A stretch of 64,000 nucleotides of DNA from Mixophyes australis (taxonomy: Eukaryota; Chordata; Amphibia; Anura; Limnodynastidae): NCBI GenBank assembly GCA_036250195.1, contig JAVHZZ010000006.1, forward strand, positions 172,344,124 through 172,408,123. The letters are read 5' to 3'. Below are positions 11,920-24,028 of the stretch, piece by piece; position 1 is the first letter of the stretch; each line of letters begins with the position of its first letter. A model generated the notes under the pieces. The model was not told the DNA's origin. It did not search any database and saw only the letters and a list, made by a program, of their open reading frames with translations. The translations under genes were made by a program, and so were the position numbers.

Positions 11920-12815
11920 ATAGAACTTAAAAAAAAAAAAAAAAAACCTTGAAAGACAATGTCTTTTTTCATCTTCAAAATCTATGTAACTATGTATATA
12001 TATACGAAGAGATTAGGCCATTTTCATTTTAAAAATAATTTCCTTCATATTAACTTATATCTTATTAGAAAATGTTATGTTTGAATATGTCGTAATACTA
12101 CACGAGAGTCTAATAAAAACAGTGGGAAATTGAAACTGACTACTAAGGACCAAGATACAGGAACAGACCAGAAGCTTGGTAATAAGAATGGCCTTTACTG
12201 AATATAAAATAACAATTGTCCAGTGGATTCTGAGATGTTACCTTCTGTAGCACCTGGTGTTTTAATTCCATGTAGTGCTTAAATAGTTTAAATTCCCAGC
12301 AAATAGCAGCAAGTTTTTACAAAATCATTCTTTTACTCTGGTATTGTTTTTGCAGGAGGGGAGTTAATATTTTTGTTTTGGTAACTTAAATTGATATAAA
12401 ATATATTAAAGCCACCCCCTCCCCTCCCCTCCCGCCAACCCCATTCAGAAAATAAAATCTCAGTAATATTGCAAGCCAAATATAAATTGACACCTGAATG
12501 ACCTAATTTTATCGAAAATCGCTCTCCCGAACAGAAAATCCACAGCAAATTTTGATTAAAATTATTGATCAGTAAAATAATGAATGATCTGATTCATTTG
12601 TCTTTTTCACTTCACCATACTGTTCCTCTCCACACAGTTACAATTTTTTCAACCCTTTTATCCTACTGCTCTCTTATAATCCCCACTTTTGCACTCCCAT
12701 CTTTTATTAATTATCCATTCCCCTCGTTCTTGTTCAGTTATTTTTCTTTCCTTCCACTTCACCATTTTTATCCAAATCATTAAGCATTTCATACCAAGAA
12801 CAATACAAAAGACAA
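11920..12815. other. Unassigned intronic sequence with short homopolymer runs
   Basis: An A-run at 11930-11946 and a C-rich run at 12414-12440 are the only features. Confidence 0.5.
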
Positions 12816-12992
12816 AGGGGTATATTTACTAAACTGCGGGTTTAAAAAAGTGGGGATTTTGTCTATAGAAACCAATCAGATTCTAGTTATCATTTATTTA
12901 GTAAATTCTACAAAATGATAGCTAGAAACTGATTGGTTGCTATTAGCAACATCTCCACTTTTTGAAACCAGCAGTTTAGTAAATATATCCCA
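12816..12992. mobile_element. Palindromic MITE, copy 3
   Basis: Starts ggggtatatttactaaactg and ends cagtttagtaaatatatccc, with the internal accaatcagattctag / ctagaaactgattggt pair. It is the same family as copies 1, 2 and 4, and shares an outside flank with copy 2. Confidence 0.9.
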
Positions 12993-14600
12993 TAGATTCA
13001 ATTCAGTTCAAAATCCCATTGGTGCCTTGCGTCGTGTGCTTCTATGTTGCATAAAACATTGCTTATTTTCATTTTAACATTCCACTGGATCTGATCATGC
13101 GAAACTCCAACGGGACTTTGCAATGAATTGAATCGCCCCCATACAGTAGTTTCACCTGCCTAACAGAAATGTGTTGGAAGAAACTATTTTTAAACATTGC
13201 CAACTGTGGCCACCCTTCCATCCCATCTATTTTATCAATTTCCACTCTTTCATTCTCACTTGCATTCTCCCCTCCCTACCCTCTTAAGAAGCTTCCACTT
13301 AAGACTTGCACACCGGGACTTTGATGTCTATGAAGAAAAGACAGTACAGAGCATATGGTGGGGGAGGGATAGAGCAAACTGGATTGGAAGCAGATAGTCT
13401 GCCAATATCAAAGCACACAACTTCACAACTTTATCTTCTGCCTCATTCCTTCTCCTTTGTCCCATTCCCTCCTTGTTGTGAATTATAATACTGCATAGTC
13501 AGGGTGACTAAAGAAAAAATAAAATAAGCTACAGTATATAAATTATTATTCCCCATGTAGAGTTTCTGTTATATTAATTCACTGTGGGCAAATAATGAAA
13601 GGGTTAATTTAACTATGCTGCCTGTCTCACCTGTCGATCTGCTCCCTGCTGTGACCTGTGTCTTATTATAAGAGGGATTTTCTACACTTAGACTGAATGG
13701 TTCCTCCATAACCACATCTGGCACATCTCCACGGGGGCCAGCAAATGTAAAGACCCTTTGAAGTTAAAAAAGGATACTAGCTGTAAGGACCAGTATGCCT
13801 TATATTTTCATATAGGAAAGGTAATACATCAAAGAATTAGTGTTCATAATTCATACTGGCATCAACGTCTGCATGTGTTTATAATCAGTGAAGATAAGCC
13901 CATGATATATGTTAAACATAATGTTAACCCAAAAGAGAAGCTATGGTAATAAATAAAATATTGTCCCAAATAATGTACCTAATATTGTCATATTTCATAT
14001 ACATGTGTGTAAATTTGTGAAGGGTTGAGTTATACTTAAGTATTGATTATACTTCCTGATGTACAGACAAAAAGATATTCCATTTTTAAGAATGCCGTAC
14101 TAAATTATGTGTATAGTGGAAGTCATAAAAGGCTGTTGTAAAACCCCATTACCATCTCATAGCTCTTATCTAGTGACCTAATGTGAAGGAGGCGGTGGGC
14201 AGAAACAACAGTATTTAAAAACCATGAAACCATATCTAAGGGATCAATGTGTTATTGAAGACTTATCCCATATTTCTGTTTCCCTAGCACAGAAATCAAG
14301 AAATTATGTGTCTTTTTCTATTTCTGCACTTCTCCCTTTTGTTTAGTTTAAGAACTAATGTAAAGTGAATTGTAATGGGATAATAGGGTAAGGAGAAATA
14401 AAGAATTTCCTCAAAGTGTTTGCGATGAAATCAAATTTTGGTGGTTGCAATCTGAGTTATAGTTAAAGACTGATATGAATCATTTTTAGACAAACCAAAT
14501 GGTTTTGTTGTGATTAACCCATTGTTACACACACACGTCATGCAGGCTCAGGTGAGTACTGTATGTGAAACTACTGATCCAATTATATATAATTCCCTCT
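12993..14600. other. Unassigned intronic sequence
   Basis: No supported gene or repeat. The pyrimidine-rich patches near 13200-13480 carry only chance reading frames. Confidence 0.5.
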
Positions 14601-15222
14601 GGCTTCTCCATTGTTATAATCTCTCCTGCTACTACTTTGTTGTAATCTCTCCTGCTTCCCTTTTGTCACATTTGCTCTGGATTCTCATTTGTTCCATATT
14701 CTTCTCCTTCTCCTTTGTCTATCCAGTTTTTCCTTTACCGTATTCTGTCTCATTTCTCATCTCTCCCTTTCTCTCCTACATTTCCTTTGTCCCAATATCA
14801 CCTGCTTTTCCTTTCTCCCATTCTCTCCTGCTTCTCCTGGGTCCCACTGTTTCCTGCATCCCATTGTCTCTTAAGTCCCCTTGTTTCCTGGACCCCATTG
14901 CCTCTAATGTCCCATTGTTTCCTGGACCCCGCTTTCTCTTATGTCCCATTCTGTCCTACCTTCTCTTTTGTTCCATTCTCTCCAGCTTCACCTTTGCCAC
15001 ATTCACTCCTGCTTCTCTTTTCGCCTTTCTCTCCTGACTGTCCAGAGTCCCACTCACTCCTACTTCTCCATTGTCCCATTCTCTCCTGTTCTCATTTGTC
15101 TCATTTTCTCCTACTTCTCTTTTGTCAAATTCACTCTGGTCTCTACTTTGTCCCACTTTCCATTGTTTCTCCTTTGTCCCATTCTCTCCTGCATATTTGT
15201 CCTGTTTTCCCCTGCTTTTCAT
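14601..15222. repeat. Pyrimidine-rich minisatellite, about 26-bp unit
   Basis: Words ttgtcccattctctcctgct and tctcctttgtcccattctct recur some twenty times with variation. Long reading frames on both strands here are by-products of the repeat. The array continues after the hAT element, at 19068-19165. Confidence 0.85.
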
Positions 15223-15489
15223 TAGAGATGCTCGGGCTTGGTTTTCCGAAAACCGAGCCCACCCGAACATTGTAGATCTGAGTACCGATCTGAATCGGCT
15301 CGGTACTTTCGTGCTCCCTCGGAACTAAAAATGAGGCAAAATGTCATTTCTACGTCGTTGGACCTCGCCAGTTTCGAATTTTATAAGTATCACCCTCCAC
15401 GCAGATCCGGTGCCATTTCAGAAACAGACACAGACGTGATAGCAGTATTCTTGGCAGTCTCCAGTGCAGTTGGCTTGCATCATAGCTAA

Positions 15490-16270
15490 AACAGAAATAG
15501 GAGGGGTGGCAGCTCACACTGAAACAGGAGGGAAGGCAGCGCTCTTCTTATCAGTCTCCAGTGATATTGCTCTGTGCCATTGCTCATACAGAAACAGGAG
15601 GTGTGGTAGTGTTCTTATAAGTCTCCAGTGACATTGCTATGTGCCATTGCTCATACAGAAACAGGAGGTATGGTAGTCTTCTTATAAGTCTCCAGTGACA
15701 TTGCTATGTGCCTTTGCTCATACAAAAACAGGAGGGGTGTCAGTGATCTTCTTATCAGTCTCCAGTGACATATATGTGTGCCATTGCTCATACAAAAACA
15801 GGAGTGCTGGTAGTGTTCTTCTTATCAGTCTCTAGTGACATAGCTGTGTGCCATTGCTCATACAGAAACATGAGGGGTGGTAGTGTTCTTATAAGTCTCC
15901 AGTGACATTGCTCTGTGCCATTGCTCATACAGAAACAGGAGGGGTGGAAGTGTTCTTATAAGTCTCCAGTGACATTGCTGTGTGCCATTGCTCATACAGA
16001 AACAGGAGGGGTGACAGTCTTCTTGTCACTCTCCAGTCTCCAGTCACATTATTCTTGTCACTCTCCAGTCTTAGTGCCATTGGGCACACAGAAACAGTGG
16101 TAGCAGTGTTCATGTCACTCTCCAGTCACATTCTTTTTGTCACTCTCCAGTTTCAGTGCCGTTGCTCACACAGAAACAGGGGTAGCAGTGTTCTTGTCCC
16201 TCTCCATTCTCCAGTCACATTGTTCTTGTCACTCTCCAGTCTCAGTGCCGTTGCTCACACAGTAAAGTTG
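15490..16270. repeat. Tandem repeat, about 62-70 bp unit, about 11 copies
   Basis: Units carry tgccattgctcatacagaaa, then cagg.ggggtggtagtgttctt, then ataagtctccagtgacattg. Starts of the tgcc word include 15576, 15642, 15709 and 15779. The last three units are shorter and more diverged (cactctccagtc). The array fills the slot just inside the hAT 5' end. Confidence 0.88.
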
Positions 16271-16540
16271 CTCACTTTGTCCTTGACAAAGTCTAATAGG
16301 ATGAAACATGTCAGATAGAGGCTATATTAAAGTATTTTGGTTCACTCAGGCTTCCGTATCTACAGGAAGTATTGTGCATTCCACTTGCTTTTCAGGAACC
16401 TCCGGGAAGAGAAACATCTCTTGTTGAGTGATTGACGCCTCACAAACATTCACCAAGGCAGAATAAATAATACCATTTTATGTGTCTCATATAGTTTTTT
16501 AATGTGTGCATAGATTTAGATACCAAGTATTCCGTGCGCA
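16271..16540. repeat. Unidentified insert-like segment inside the hAT element
   Basis: The stretch includes cttgacaaagtctaatagga followed by tgaaacatgtc. This resembles the 'gaaacgcgtt' class of interspersed repeat also seen near 20490-20530 on the other strand. Boundaries cannot be set. Confidence 0.35.
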
Positions 16541-16729
16541 AATATTTGTGATTTGTTAATTCAGGGAAACAAAAATGTAAAAAAACACCTCTCTAATAAA
16601 GGTGAAAGTTTACTGTAGAAAAACATAAAATTGCCATTATGCCATTCTACCCAAAATATTAACAAATATACCAGCATGAGCTAGCTACCTTCTCTCAGCT
16701 AGATATCAGTACCTGCAATCTACACTGTC

Positions 16730-17985
16730 ATCATGCTCACCCTCATCCTCACCCTTATCAGTGTGTACATCATCATCATACAATACTAATTCATCCCCAC
16801 TGAAATCCACTATTACAGAAGTCTCTGGACCTTGATGTAATTGCCAGTAATGGCCTTCCTCGTTGAATTTGCGGTTCATTTTACGCCAGAGATGTCACGA
16901 TTTTTCGGCAATTCTTTTAGACCAGACCAAATGTCAAAATGTTGTGCTGGCTCATCTGCATCACCACTGGGAGTCTTGGGAAAACTAAGCTTTTTCCTAG
17001 CAGCACTTGCCAAAGAAACTGAGGTAGGAGACGTTGTCGTGTCATGTACCATTTGAGCTGTTACCTTGCTGACCAGGAGCTCATTGCTTCTCTTGAGATC
17101 TAGAACTGTTGGAAAGAAAGAGAAGACATAGCTCTTAAACCTAGGGTCATGCACAGTTGCCAAAATGTAGTGATCCGATTTCAAGATGATGATAACTCTT
17201 GAATCCTGGCGAATAAAGTAATTGATCTACAAGGCCGGCATAGTTAGCGGAATTGCTTTGTTTCATCTCCTCCTTCAATTTTTCTAGCTGTTTTCCAAAA
17301 TTTTAATTAGGGGAATCACTTTACTCAAGTCAACAGTGTCTGAACTCACTTCACAGGTGACTATTTAGACCGGTTTCAGCATCTTGCACAACACAGAAAG
17401 TATTCTTCACTGAGCTGAACTAAAGTATATTCCCCTCAAATTCTATTCTTCTTGCAGCTGCTGCAATATCTTACTTGCTGTTGCAGAATGTCGAAAATGA
17501 CCCAAAATATTTTGGGACACAAACAGCATCTCCTGCATGTCACTATTCATTTTTAAAAAGCTCTGTAGCACCAAGTTGATTTTGTAAGCAAAACAGGGAA
17601 TGCGATGAAATTCTCCCCACTGTAATGCTCTCACAATATTGGTGGCGTTATCAGAAATGACATATCCTCAGGCGGTTCCAAACAGGATAAGCCATGTTGC
17701 AATGACATCTCTTAGTTTTTAAACATGTCAGCGGTATGCCTCTTAGTGTAGCCGGTGATACACAGAGTAGCCTGCCTCTGAAAAATCTAGCGTTGTTGGG
17801 TACATGCTGCTGTTCCTGGTGCTGAAGTCGATTCACCAACCTAGTGGGCTGTCACAATCATATAATCATTAGTTTGTAGCCCAATAATTGCATTTTATTG
17901 AACCTTCAGGTAGAGTTGAAGAACTGACTTTTCTAGTAAAAGGGTGTCATGATGGTAATTGGGACACAAGACACTGGCACTCCTT
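16730..17985 (-). pseudogene. hAT transposase core, antisense to its own element, 5'-truncated
   Basis: Read on the minus strand, the fragment starts near 17985 with a decayed LCP motif region, runs through the KDY/TAHW region near 17850, WGEFHRIPCFAYKINLVLQS (17617-17560), ILATVHDPRFKSYVFSFFP (around 17160-17105) and ARKKLSFPKTPSGDADEPAQ (around 17005-16950). It ends with an acidic tail near 16800-16730. Stops and shifts are frequent. The BED finger and N-terminus are absent. The order of segments is the normal order, so the piece was inverted as a block and not scrambled. Confidence 0.8.
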
Positions 17986-18171
17986 GTCGCTGAAGTGCTT
18001 GATTTGTTAAACTGTGCACGTCCTTTTTAAGATCCAACTTAAGGGTGGGTGGGAAGGCCCAAGGACAATTCCATCTTGCACCACTTTTCTTTCCTGACAC
18101 TGTTGTGTGGCACTGGCGATGTTTACTAGACATGATATAAACTGCTGTGTGTTTGTGCCATTGCTCTAACC

Positions 18172-18482
18172 CATACTTGCCAAATGTGTGACTCTGTCCC
18201 CCGGGAGATTCTAGAGGACAGGTCATGTGATGGTAAGGAGAGGGCCTGGTTACGTCTTTACATCACCATAGTTCCGCCCCCACTATAAAATGGCGAAATT
18301 CACAGCATTGAACAGCGGAGGGCAGGGCTTAATGACATGATTAAGCCCCGCCCTCAATATTCAAAGCCATGAATTTCGGCATTTTTTAGGATCATGGAGG
18401 TTTGCCTACTCTTTTGGGAGTGCGGGAGGACTCCCCAAAATTCGGGAGTCTCTCGGAAATATCGGTAGATTAGACAAGCATG
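18172..18482. mobile_element. Foldback DNA element, 311 bp, target duplication ctctaacc, nested in hAT
   Basis: The element starts catacttgcc and ends gacaagcatg, and is flanked by ctctaacc at 18164-18171 and 18483-18490. It contains gggagattc, a paired ggcgaaattcacag / ccatgaatttcggc region and cggga.gactcccc words. The 8-bp duplication suggests a non-autonomous hAT element of a different family. It has no coding capacity. Its insertion splits the + strand 3' region of the element at 15223. Confidence 0.88.
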
Positions 18483-18570
18483 CTCTAACCAACCTCTTGC
18501 TGCAGTCTTACAGTTCATTGACAGCACTGTTAGCTTAGCTGCCTTAAGCCCATTGTTTTGTGGGGGTCCA

Positions 18571-18627
18571 AACAAACCAAGCACTTCAGACACAAAAGTG
18601 GCACTCATTGCCGCTGAAGTGCTTGGT
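18571..18627 (+). repeat. Subterminal hairpin of hAT element, 14-bp stem
   Basis: The arm accaagcacttcag (18576-18589) pairs with ctgaagtgcttggt (18614-18627). It is the homologue of the hairpin at 45057-45120, with compensated base changes. Confidence 0.8.
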
Positions 18628-19059
18628 CTATTTCTGTGTGAGTTTGCTAAAACTTTTTAACATACGGGTGGATGGATGGGAGGGCCCAAGGACAATTCCA
18701 GCTTGCACCACATTTCTTTTCTGCCACTGCTGTGTGGCAATGTTTCCTAAATGTGCTATGAACTGCCGTGTTTGTGTCGTTGCTCTGTCACTTAGCATCC
18801 AACTAGCTCGCTGCAGTCTTTGTCCAAAAGTGGATGGAAATAATATTGTGACCTGTGAGGTGTTCAAAATTGACTGGAAACCACTGGAAATTAGTGTTAT
18901 TGAGGTTAATAATAATGTAGGAACAATAAAATAGCAAAATTGTGTGATGTTAGCACATTTCAGCAATTTTTTTTAAAAAATACAGATTCAAAACCAACAC
19001 ACGGAAGAGCGGTTCTGTCAAAATCAAAGCGAAAACACAGGGGTCAGTGAACATCTCTT

Positions 19060-19165
19060 CTTTTCATTTGTCCTGTTCTCTCCTGATTCAATCTTATGTC
19101 ATTCCCTTTGGCTTATCCTCCTATGTCAGTCCCTCACTCTCCCTGATCTCTTATCAACATACAAA
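19060..19165. repeat. Continuation of the pyrimidine minisatellite after the hAT insertion
   Basis: After the target duplication cttttcat the sequence resumes tttgtcctgttctctcctga and similar words to about 19165, so the array was split by the element at 15223-19059. Confidence 0.8.
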
Positions 19166-20200
19166 CACAGGGGGAGAGGGGGGTTACAGATACTCAGATC
19201 TCCCTCTAGGCCAGACATACTGTCGAAAATGTAAAACTATTGAATGGCCATTTATGTAATAACATAAACATTTCTTACTGGCTCACCTATGTAGCCCATC
19301 TTTGTGGTGCAGTATACTTTGTAGGCTATTTCAGAACAGTATTTGTAATGTTGGCTATATAAGTAATATTTAAAGATTATGTTTATACATAGCATATATT
19401 CTGATGGAAGGCAAAGTTCTCTAACAAACTATTAACAGGAATGGAGTTTCATATTGTCCCTAATGAGATCCCACATTTTATTAATAGTTCTTACAATATA
19501 TTAATGACACCCACCAACCCCACATTGCATGAATACTAACTCACACATTTAAAACTGCTCTGGTGACTCACACACATGCATTTACTTCATGGCTCATCTA
19601 GCTGCCTCCTTGTGTTGGGTCTGCCGCTTTGCAATGCAGTCTAGGCTTCCTGCTCAGAGAGGAAGGTAGTGTAAGCGTTCCCTTCCCCTTCAAGCAAGTT
19701 CCATGCATTATGCAATGCTTGGTACCAAGCACTGTCTACCACGGAAATTTACAAGCTATAAAAGTGGGGTGCAGCCTATAGGGGTTCAATGGTCTCCCTA
19801 TCATTCAAATAGGCAAGAAGTGTAAGAATGCCCTGACGCTCCAGCACTGAAATAATATAAAAACAATATTTATAAAGTAATCGGACCGTAGGTCTTTATT
19901 AATGTAATAGCAAATAGTAACAGAGTGGCATGAATTACTCTGACCAGAGTTTACATCTCATGATACCAGCTAATTAATGACCACAAAAAAAACCCCAATA
20001 AAACAATTATTATGTAATCTGTAGAAGAATCTTGTCTCATGTGCTGTAAAACACAGTCCAGTATAATTTCTAGTAGTATATACAAATGCCGTGACCACTT
20101 CAATGACTGTACATCTATCCCGAATGCTAGGTAAAAATAGGCACAGTATAATAGTCTCCAGTCCCAATAAAGGAATGTGGGTAACTTGCTATTGATGATA
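19166..20200. other. Unassigned intronic sequence
   Basis: No supported feature. Confidence 0.5.
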
Positions 20201-20770
20201 GATACAGTATGATGTGTCCTTGTAGTAGTGGTCCGTATGTCCCAAAAGTCCCCTGGATTGGAATCGGAGAGAATGGAGAGGTGTAAAAGCGGAAGGAGCT
20301 GCTATCGAAAATGTCCAGCTGGCGCATGCACAGCTTGTATAGAGACTCTCAGTTGTTTCCTTCTCCGTTCGCGGCTTATGACGTCCCACGTAGCGGGCGA
20401 ATGGTCCGCTCTTGCAGCCTCGGGTTCAATGGAGCTGGGTAGAGCACTATAATGATGTTCCTATGAGATGGTTATCAATAAATTAGAATAACCCAACGCG
20501 TTTCACCTCTATTAAAGATGCTTCCTCGCGGATAAATGTATTGTTGGCAGCCATACAGCAGGGAAATTAATTCTGTAGCTTTTGACTGCCAATTCCAAAG
20601 TATGCTTACCCCAGTTATCCCAGGTGACAGGGAGGGCGTGGGAGGGTTTATAGGCCCACACAAAAGAGCAGTAATTCAACCATGGGCCGCACATACAATA
20701 AGGTGGCTCATCCGGTATTTGACCAGCCACGAGGAAGCATGCTTATGCAGGGGCCGGCCCTGATAATCCC
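20201..20770 (-). repeat. Interspersed repeat with gaaacgcgttgggtt word
   Basis: On the minus strand the segment around 20530-20485 reads gaggaagcatctttaataga followed by ggtgaaacgcgttgggttat. I recognise this as a common amphibian interspersed-repeat signature. It is GC-richer than its surroundings. Exact ends and class are unknown. Confidence 0.4.
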
Positions 20771-21440
20771 AGGCAACACAAATCAGGGCCTTGCGTATCC
20801 GACTGCCCAACCATCCCCATTTTTAAAATAAAGCTACAAAAGGAAAAAAAGAAAAGATTACTGCATGGCCACATGACATGAGGGGCGCTGCATGCCTTCC
20901 GTGAAAATCGGTGAGGCCTATGGCCACCCTATCCCTCCATGTAAGAATGTAAGTAATTTAGCGTGGGCAGCTGCTCAAAACGTAAATGCAATGTACACTA
21001 GGGGTACCATCACAATGTGGGTGTATAGCATTCTGATTGGAAGACCTCTCATTGCCTAATGCCACGTGTTAGTAAGGGGTTAGATGGACCTGTTATTATA
21101 ATTCTGGAAATAGGTTCTTCTTATAATATATTATGTAGAAAAACCTTAAGCACTAAGGATTTCTATCAGGTGCTAGAAATTATAGGATCATGTTTTAGAT
21201 TCTAATTATATATGTCTCCCGAGACAAACATGCTAATCAAAGGAAATAATATTAAAATAAATAAAAAAACACAAATCCAATAAAGGCACCTCAGTGACAA
21301 GAGCAGCTCCTAATTGCAGATCATTGTGTGATAATCCAAATGTTTCATTAAAGGAGAAAAGAGAAAAGAAAATGAGCGCATATAGTGTCCCTGAAAGGTG
21401 GCTTCAATCCACCACCCGGATTGCAACAATCAGTTTTATA
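20771..21440. other. Unassigned intronic sequence
   Basis: No supported feature. Confidence 0.5.
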
Positions 21441-21444
21441 AGAA

Positions 21445-22078
21445 AAATCTATAGATTTATTTATCAATAAACTTAAAATAACATCAATAGACATAAAAAT
21501 CATACATAAACATAAAAATGTAGTCAAGGAAAAAGTTCTGCAGCTGCATCTCTGTTTCTGTTTCTGAATGTCAGCCATATATGCCATATAGATGATCAGA
21601 CCCGGGTTTCTTCCATAAATATTGTAAGGATCAAAGAATTTTACTCTAGAGGAGTACTTTACAAATGAGGATTTAGTCACCAGATGCAAAGAGGTAAAAA
21701 TGTTTGATCCTTAAAATATTTATGGCATGTGGCTTAATTGGTTTAATGCCTCCATACATTGGATTAATTTCTTGAAATTTATATTACCAATCCCCACAAC
21801 TTTGTTCATTTTCTATGAAAGATTGATTCAAGATGATTCAAGAAAGATGACATATATTATGAGAGAAAGCACACCTGAGGATATCTGTTTTGTATTGATA
21901 TCAGGCTATAATAGTTTTAGATGTATGCACCATCGGATCTTCAGCTTGCATACTTTATATATTTCTATATATCCTTATATCTGCAGGTGACATTTTTCTT
22001 CAACTACATTTTTATGTATGATTTTTATGTCTATTGCTGTTATTGATATCATTGACGAATAAATCTATATATTTGTCC
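21445..22078. repeat. Inverted repeat pair with about 90-bp arms
   Basis: 21450-21545 (aatctatagatttatttatc, caatagacataaaaatcata, atgtagtcaaggaaaaagtt, ctgcag) is repeated in inverted orientation at 21985-22075. A second inverted pair, ataaatattgtaaggatcaa near 21616 and its complement near 21697-21723, lies inside. The whole may be one foldback element or two opposed copies of one repeat. Confidence 0.7.
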
Positions 22079-24028
22079 CCCTTCCTGAATTGATTTAGTA
22101 GTTAATTGTATATGCTGGGGCAGCTTGCAGAGAGTACTGTGTGTCCATCAGAGAAGGAAAGGAGGAGAGTGACAGGTTGGCTATAGGTAGGAAGGAGACA
22201 CTGCTACCCAAGGCTGCCTGCATCCAGGGTTTTGTGACATCCTAGGTAGTGGCAGATGCTATCAATCAATAGATGGGTAATTAGTTGTGGTGTTTAATGG
22301 AGGGAACCTTGTAGTAAATATTAGTAAACGGCCTAGGATCTCTGGGTTTGAGGGCACTGTGTTACTTATTGACTGTGATAAATTAGTAACACCATAATAT
22401 TGTTTGTCAGAGATAGTATTTGTTAAGTATTTATTTCTAATAAATATATTTTTTTTATATTTGCTTATTTAAAGTGGTTTTTTTTATTATTTTGGGGACC
22501 TAGAAAATCAAGTTATATCCAAATACTTAATGATTTGGGAGCTTTTGCAAACTCTATGTATTTTGTAAATGTTGCAAGATACCTTTTTAAATTGGATCAA
22601 CTTGTAGTTTACACTTAGTGACCCTATAATGTCTATAAATGAAAATCACGGGCAAGTGGGGCTAATCGTTGTCAGGATTCAGACTACAGTAGGCTGGCAA
22701 TCCCTGTGCACAATGCAGTAGCTATTGTAATAATCATTTTATGAGAATGTCTACATAACTGACTACATGATTTCTTTACTTGTTAAAACAAATTTTTAGT
22801 GCTTCCTAAGTCATTACCAGGCAGAATTCCTCTAAAACTAACATGACAATAAATGTGATTGTCAATTTTAGAGCCATTTAAAGAGGCGTCTTTAAGTAAA
22901 AGGATTTTAAAAGGATATCTGCAAATGTTACGGTTTTGCAAAGCACCTCAGTGTGCTGCAGAATTCTCATGGGGTGCTAATAGATTTTGTTTTTTACTCA
23001 CCATATCAATCTTACATTTTTTATCCTTTGCTTTATTACTCGTACTTAGAATTTGCAGATTATCAGGTTCTGATTATTTAGTGATCTGCAGAATATTGCC
23101 CTGTTCCAACAACTCTGTTTTGAGAAAAAGATTCCTAGGTCTGAAATTGGGAACACTTCCAAATATGTGCAGCCGTTCTGCGTTCTGCATGGAGCACCTC
23201 ACTTAACCAATGTCTGGACAGCTCTGTCCATCATTAGAAGCAAAAATGTGATTTACAATTTAGAGTTCATTTAGAGTTGGGTGCATTTTTTGTAGTGAGC
23301 ATGCGCACCAGAAATGCCTATGCATGTGTTTGTATTAATTTTTTAGTGTGTTCATTTCTTGCTTACACTCCTTACGCCTGGAGAGGAAGAATGGGGCAGG
23401 GAAGCAATGTGGATGCATAGGCTGAGTATAACAAGGGAATGTTAATGTAATTGCTATATAATTAGACACATCTGCAGATACGCCTGTCAGGAGGTAAAAC
23501 TCTTGCTCAACCTCTGGAGCAAAGATGTGCAGTGGAAAAATAAATAAATAGCAAATTATTTAAATAAAGTGTCATTCCCACTGAATGTTCAATTCCTCAG
23601 CTTAATTAGATGGGCTTTTGTTTTGGCGATTCTGTATATTTTGCTCATGTTTGATATGTTAAAAATAATCTAATTTGCATGGTTTTCTTGCACATACTAT
23701 GTATGATTTTAGCTGAACATATTTTTTTCATTATGTTGCTCAGTGCTTGAAATGGCAATTAAAGCAAAGACCCCTATATCTTTCCTCAACATATTAACAA
23801 AATATGCCAAGGGCAAGCCCAGGGTTAGAGCCTGATGGAACCTGAGAATATCAATAGGGTTTGAAGGATAACTGCAGCTCAGGACATATCCATCCTGTAT
23901 GACAAAGTGGTTCACAGTATTCATAAACCTATGTGAAGGATGTTTTCATAATACTAATATTGTAAAATCAATAAAATCCCACTACCAGTGAAGAGCATAG
24001 AAATGTTTTTTTTCTCTGCTTAATTAAT
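22079..24028. other. Unassigned intronic sequence
   Basis: Contains a T-run near 22447-22490 and AT-rich sequence. A 115-codon frame at 22859-23206 has no recognised domain. Confidence 0.5.

Larger units (their letters stand above)
15223..19059 (+). mobile_element. hAT DNA transposon, 3.8 kb, with inverted core, target duplication cttttcat
   Basis: The 8-bp duplication cttttcat is at 15215-15222 and 19060-19067. The element starts TAGAGATGCTC and ends GTGAACATCTCTT, in the + orientation like the other copies. Inside the 5' palindrome (15234-15260) come a 66-bp type array (15575-16270) and then transposase sequence on the opposite strand (about 16730-17985), so the core is inverted relative to the ends. 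Beyond 17985 the sequence is 3'-type again on the + strand (trailing arm of the hairpin, gggtgggtgggaaggccc), broken by a foldback insertion at 18172-18482, then repeated with the full hairpin at 18571-18627. It inserted in a pyrimidine-rich minisatellite that continues on both sides. Confidence 0.88.

Noticed and set aside
14510..15275. Overlapping long reading frames on both strands (up to 186 codons)
   Set aside because: They lie in a pyrimidine-rich minisatellite that rarely produces stops; the translations are repetitive and have no domain.
22859..23206. 115-codon reading frame
   Set aside because: No recognised domain, no splice or promoter context, and no repeat of the frame elsewhere in the window.
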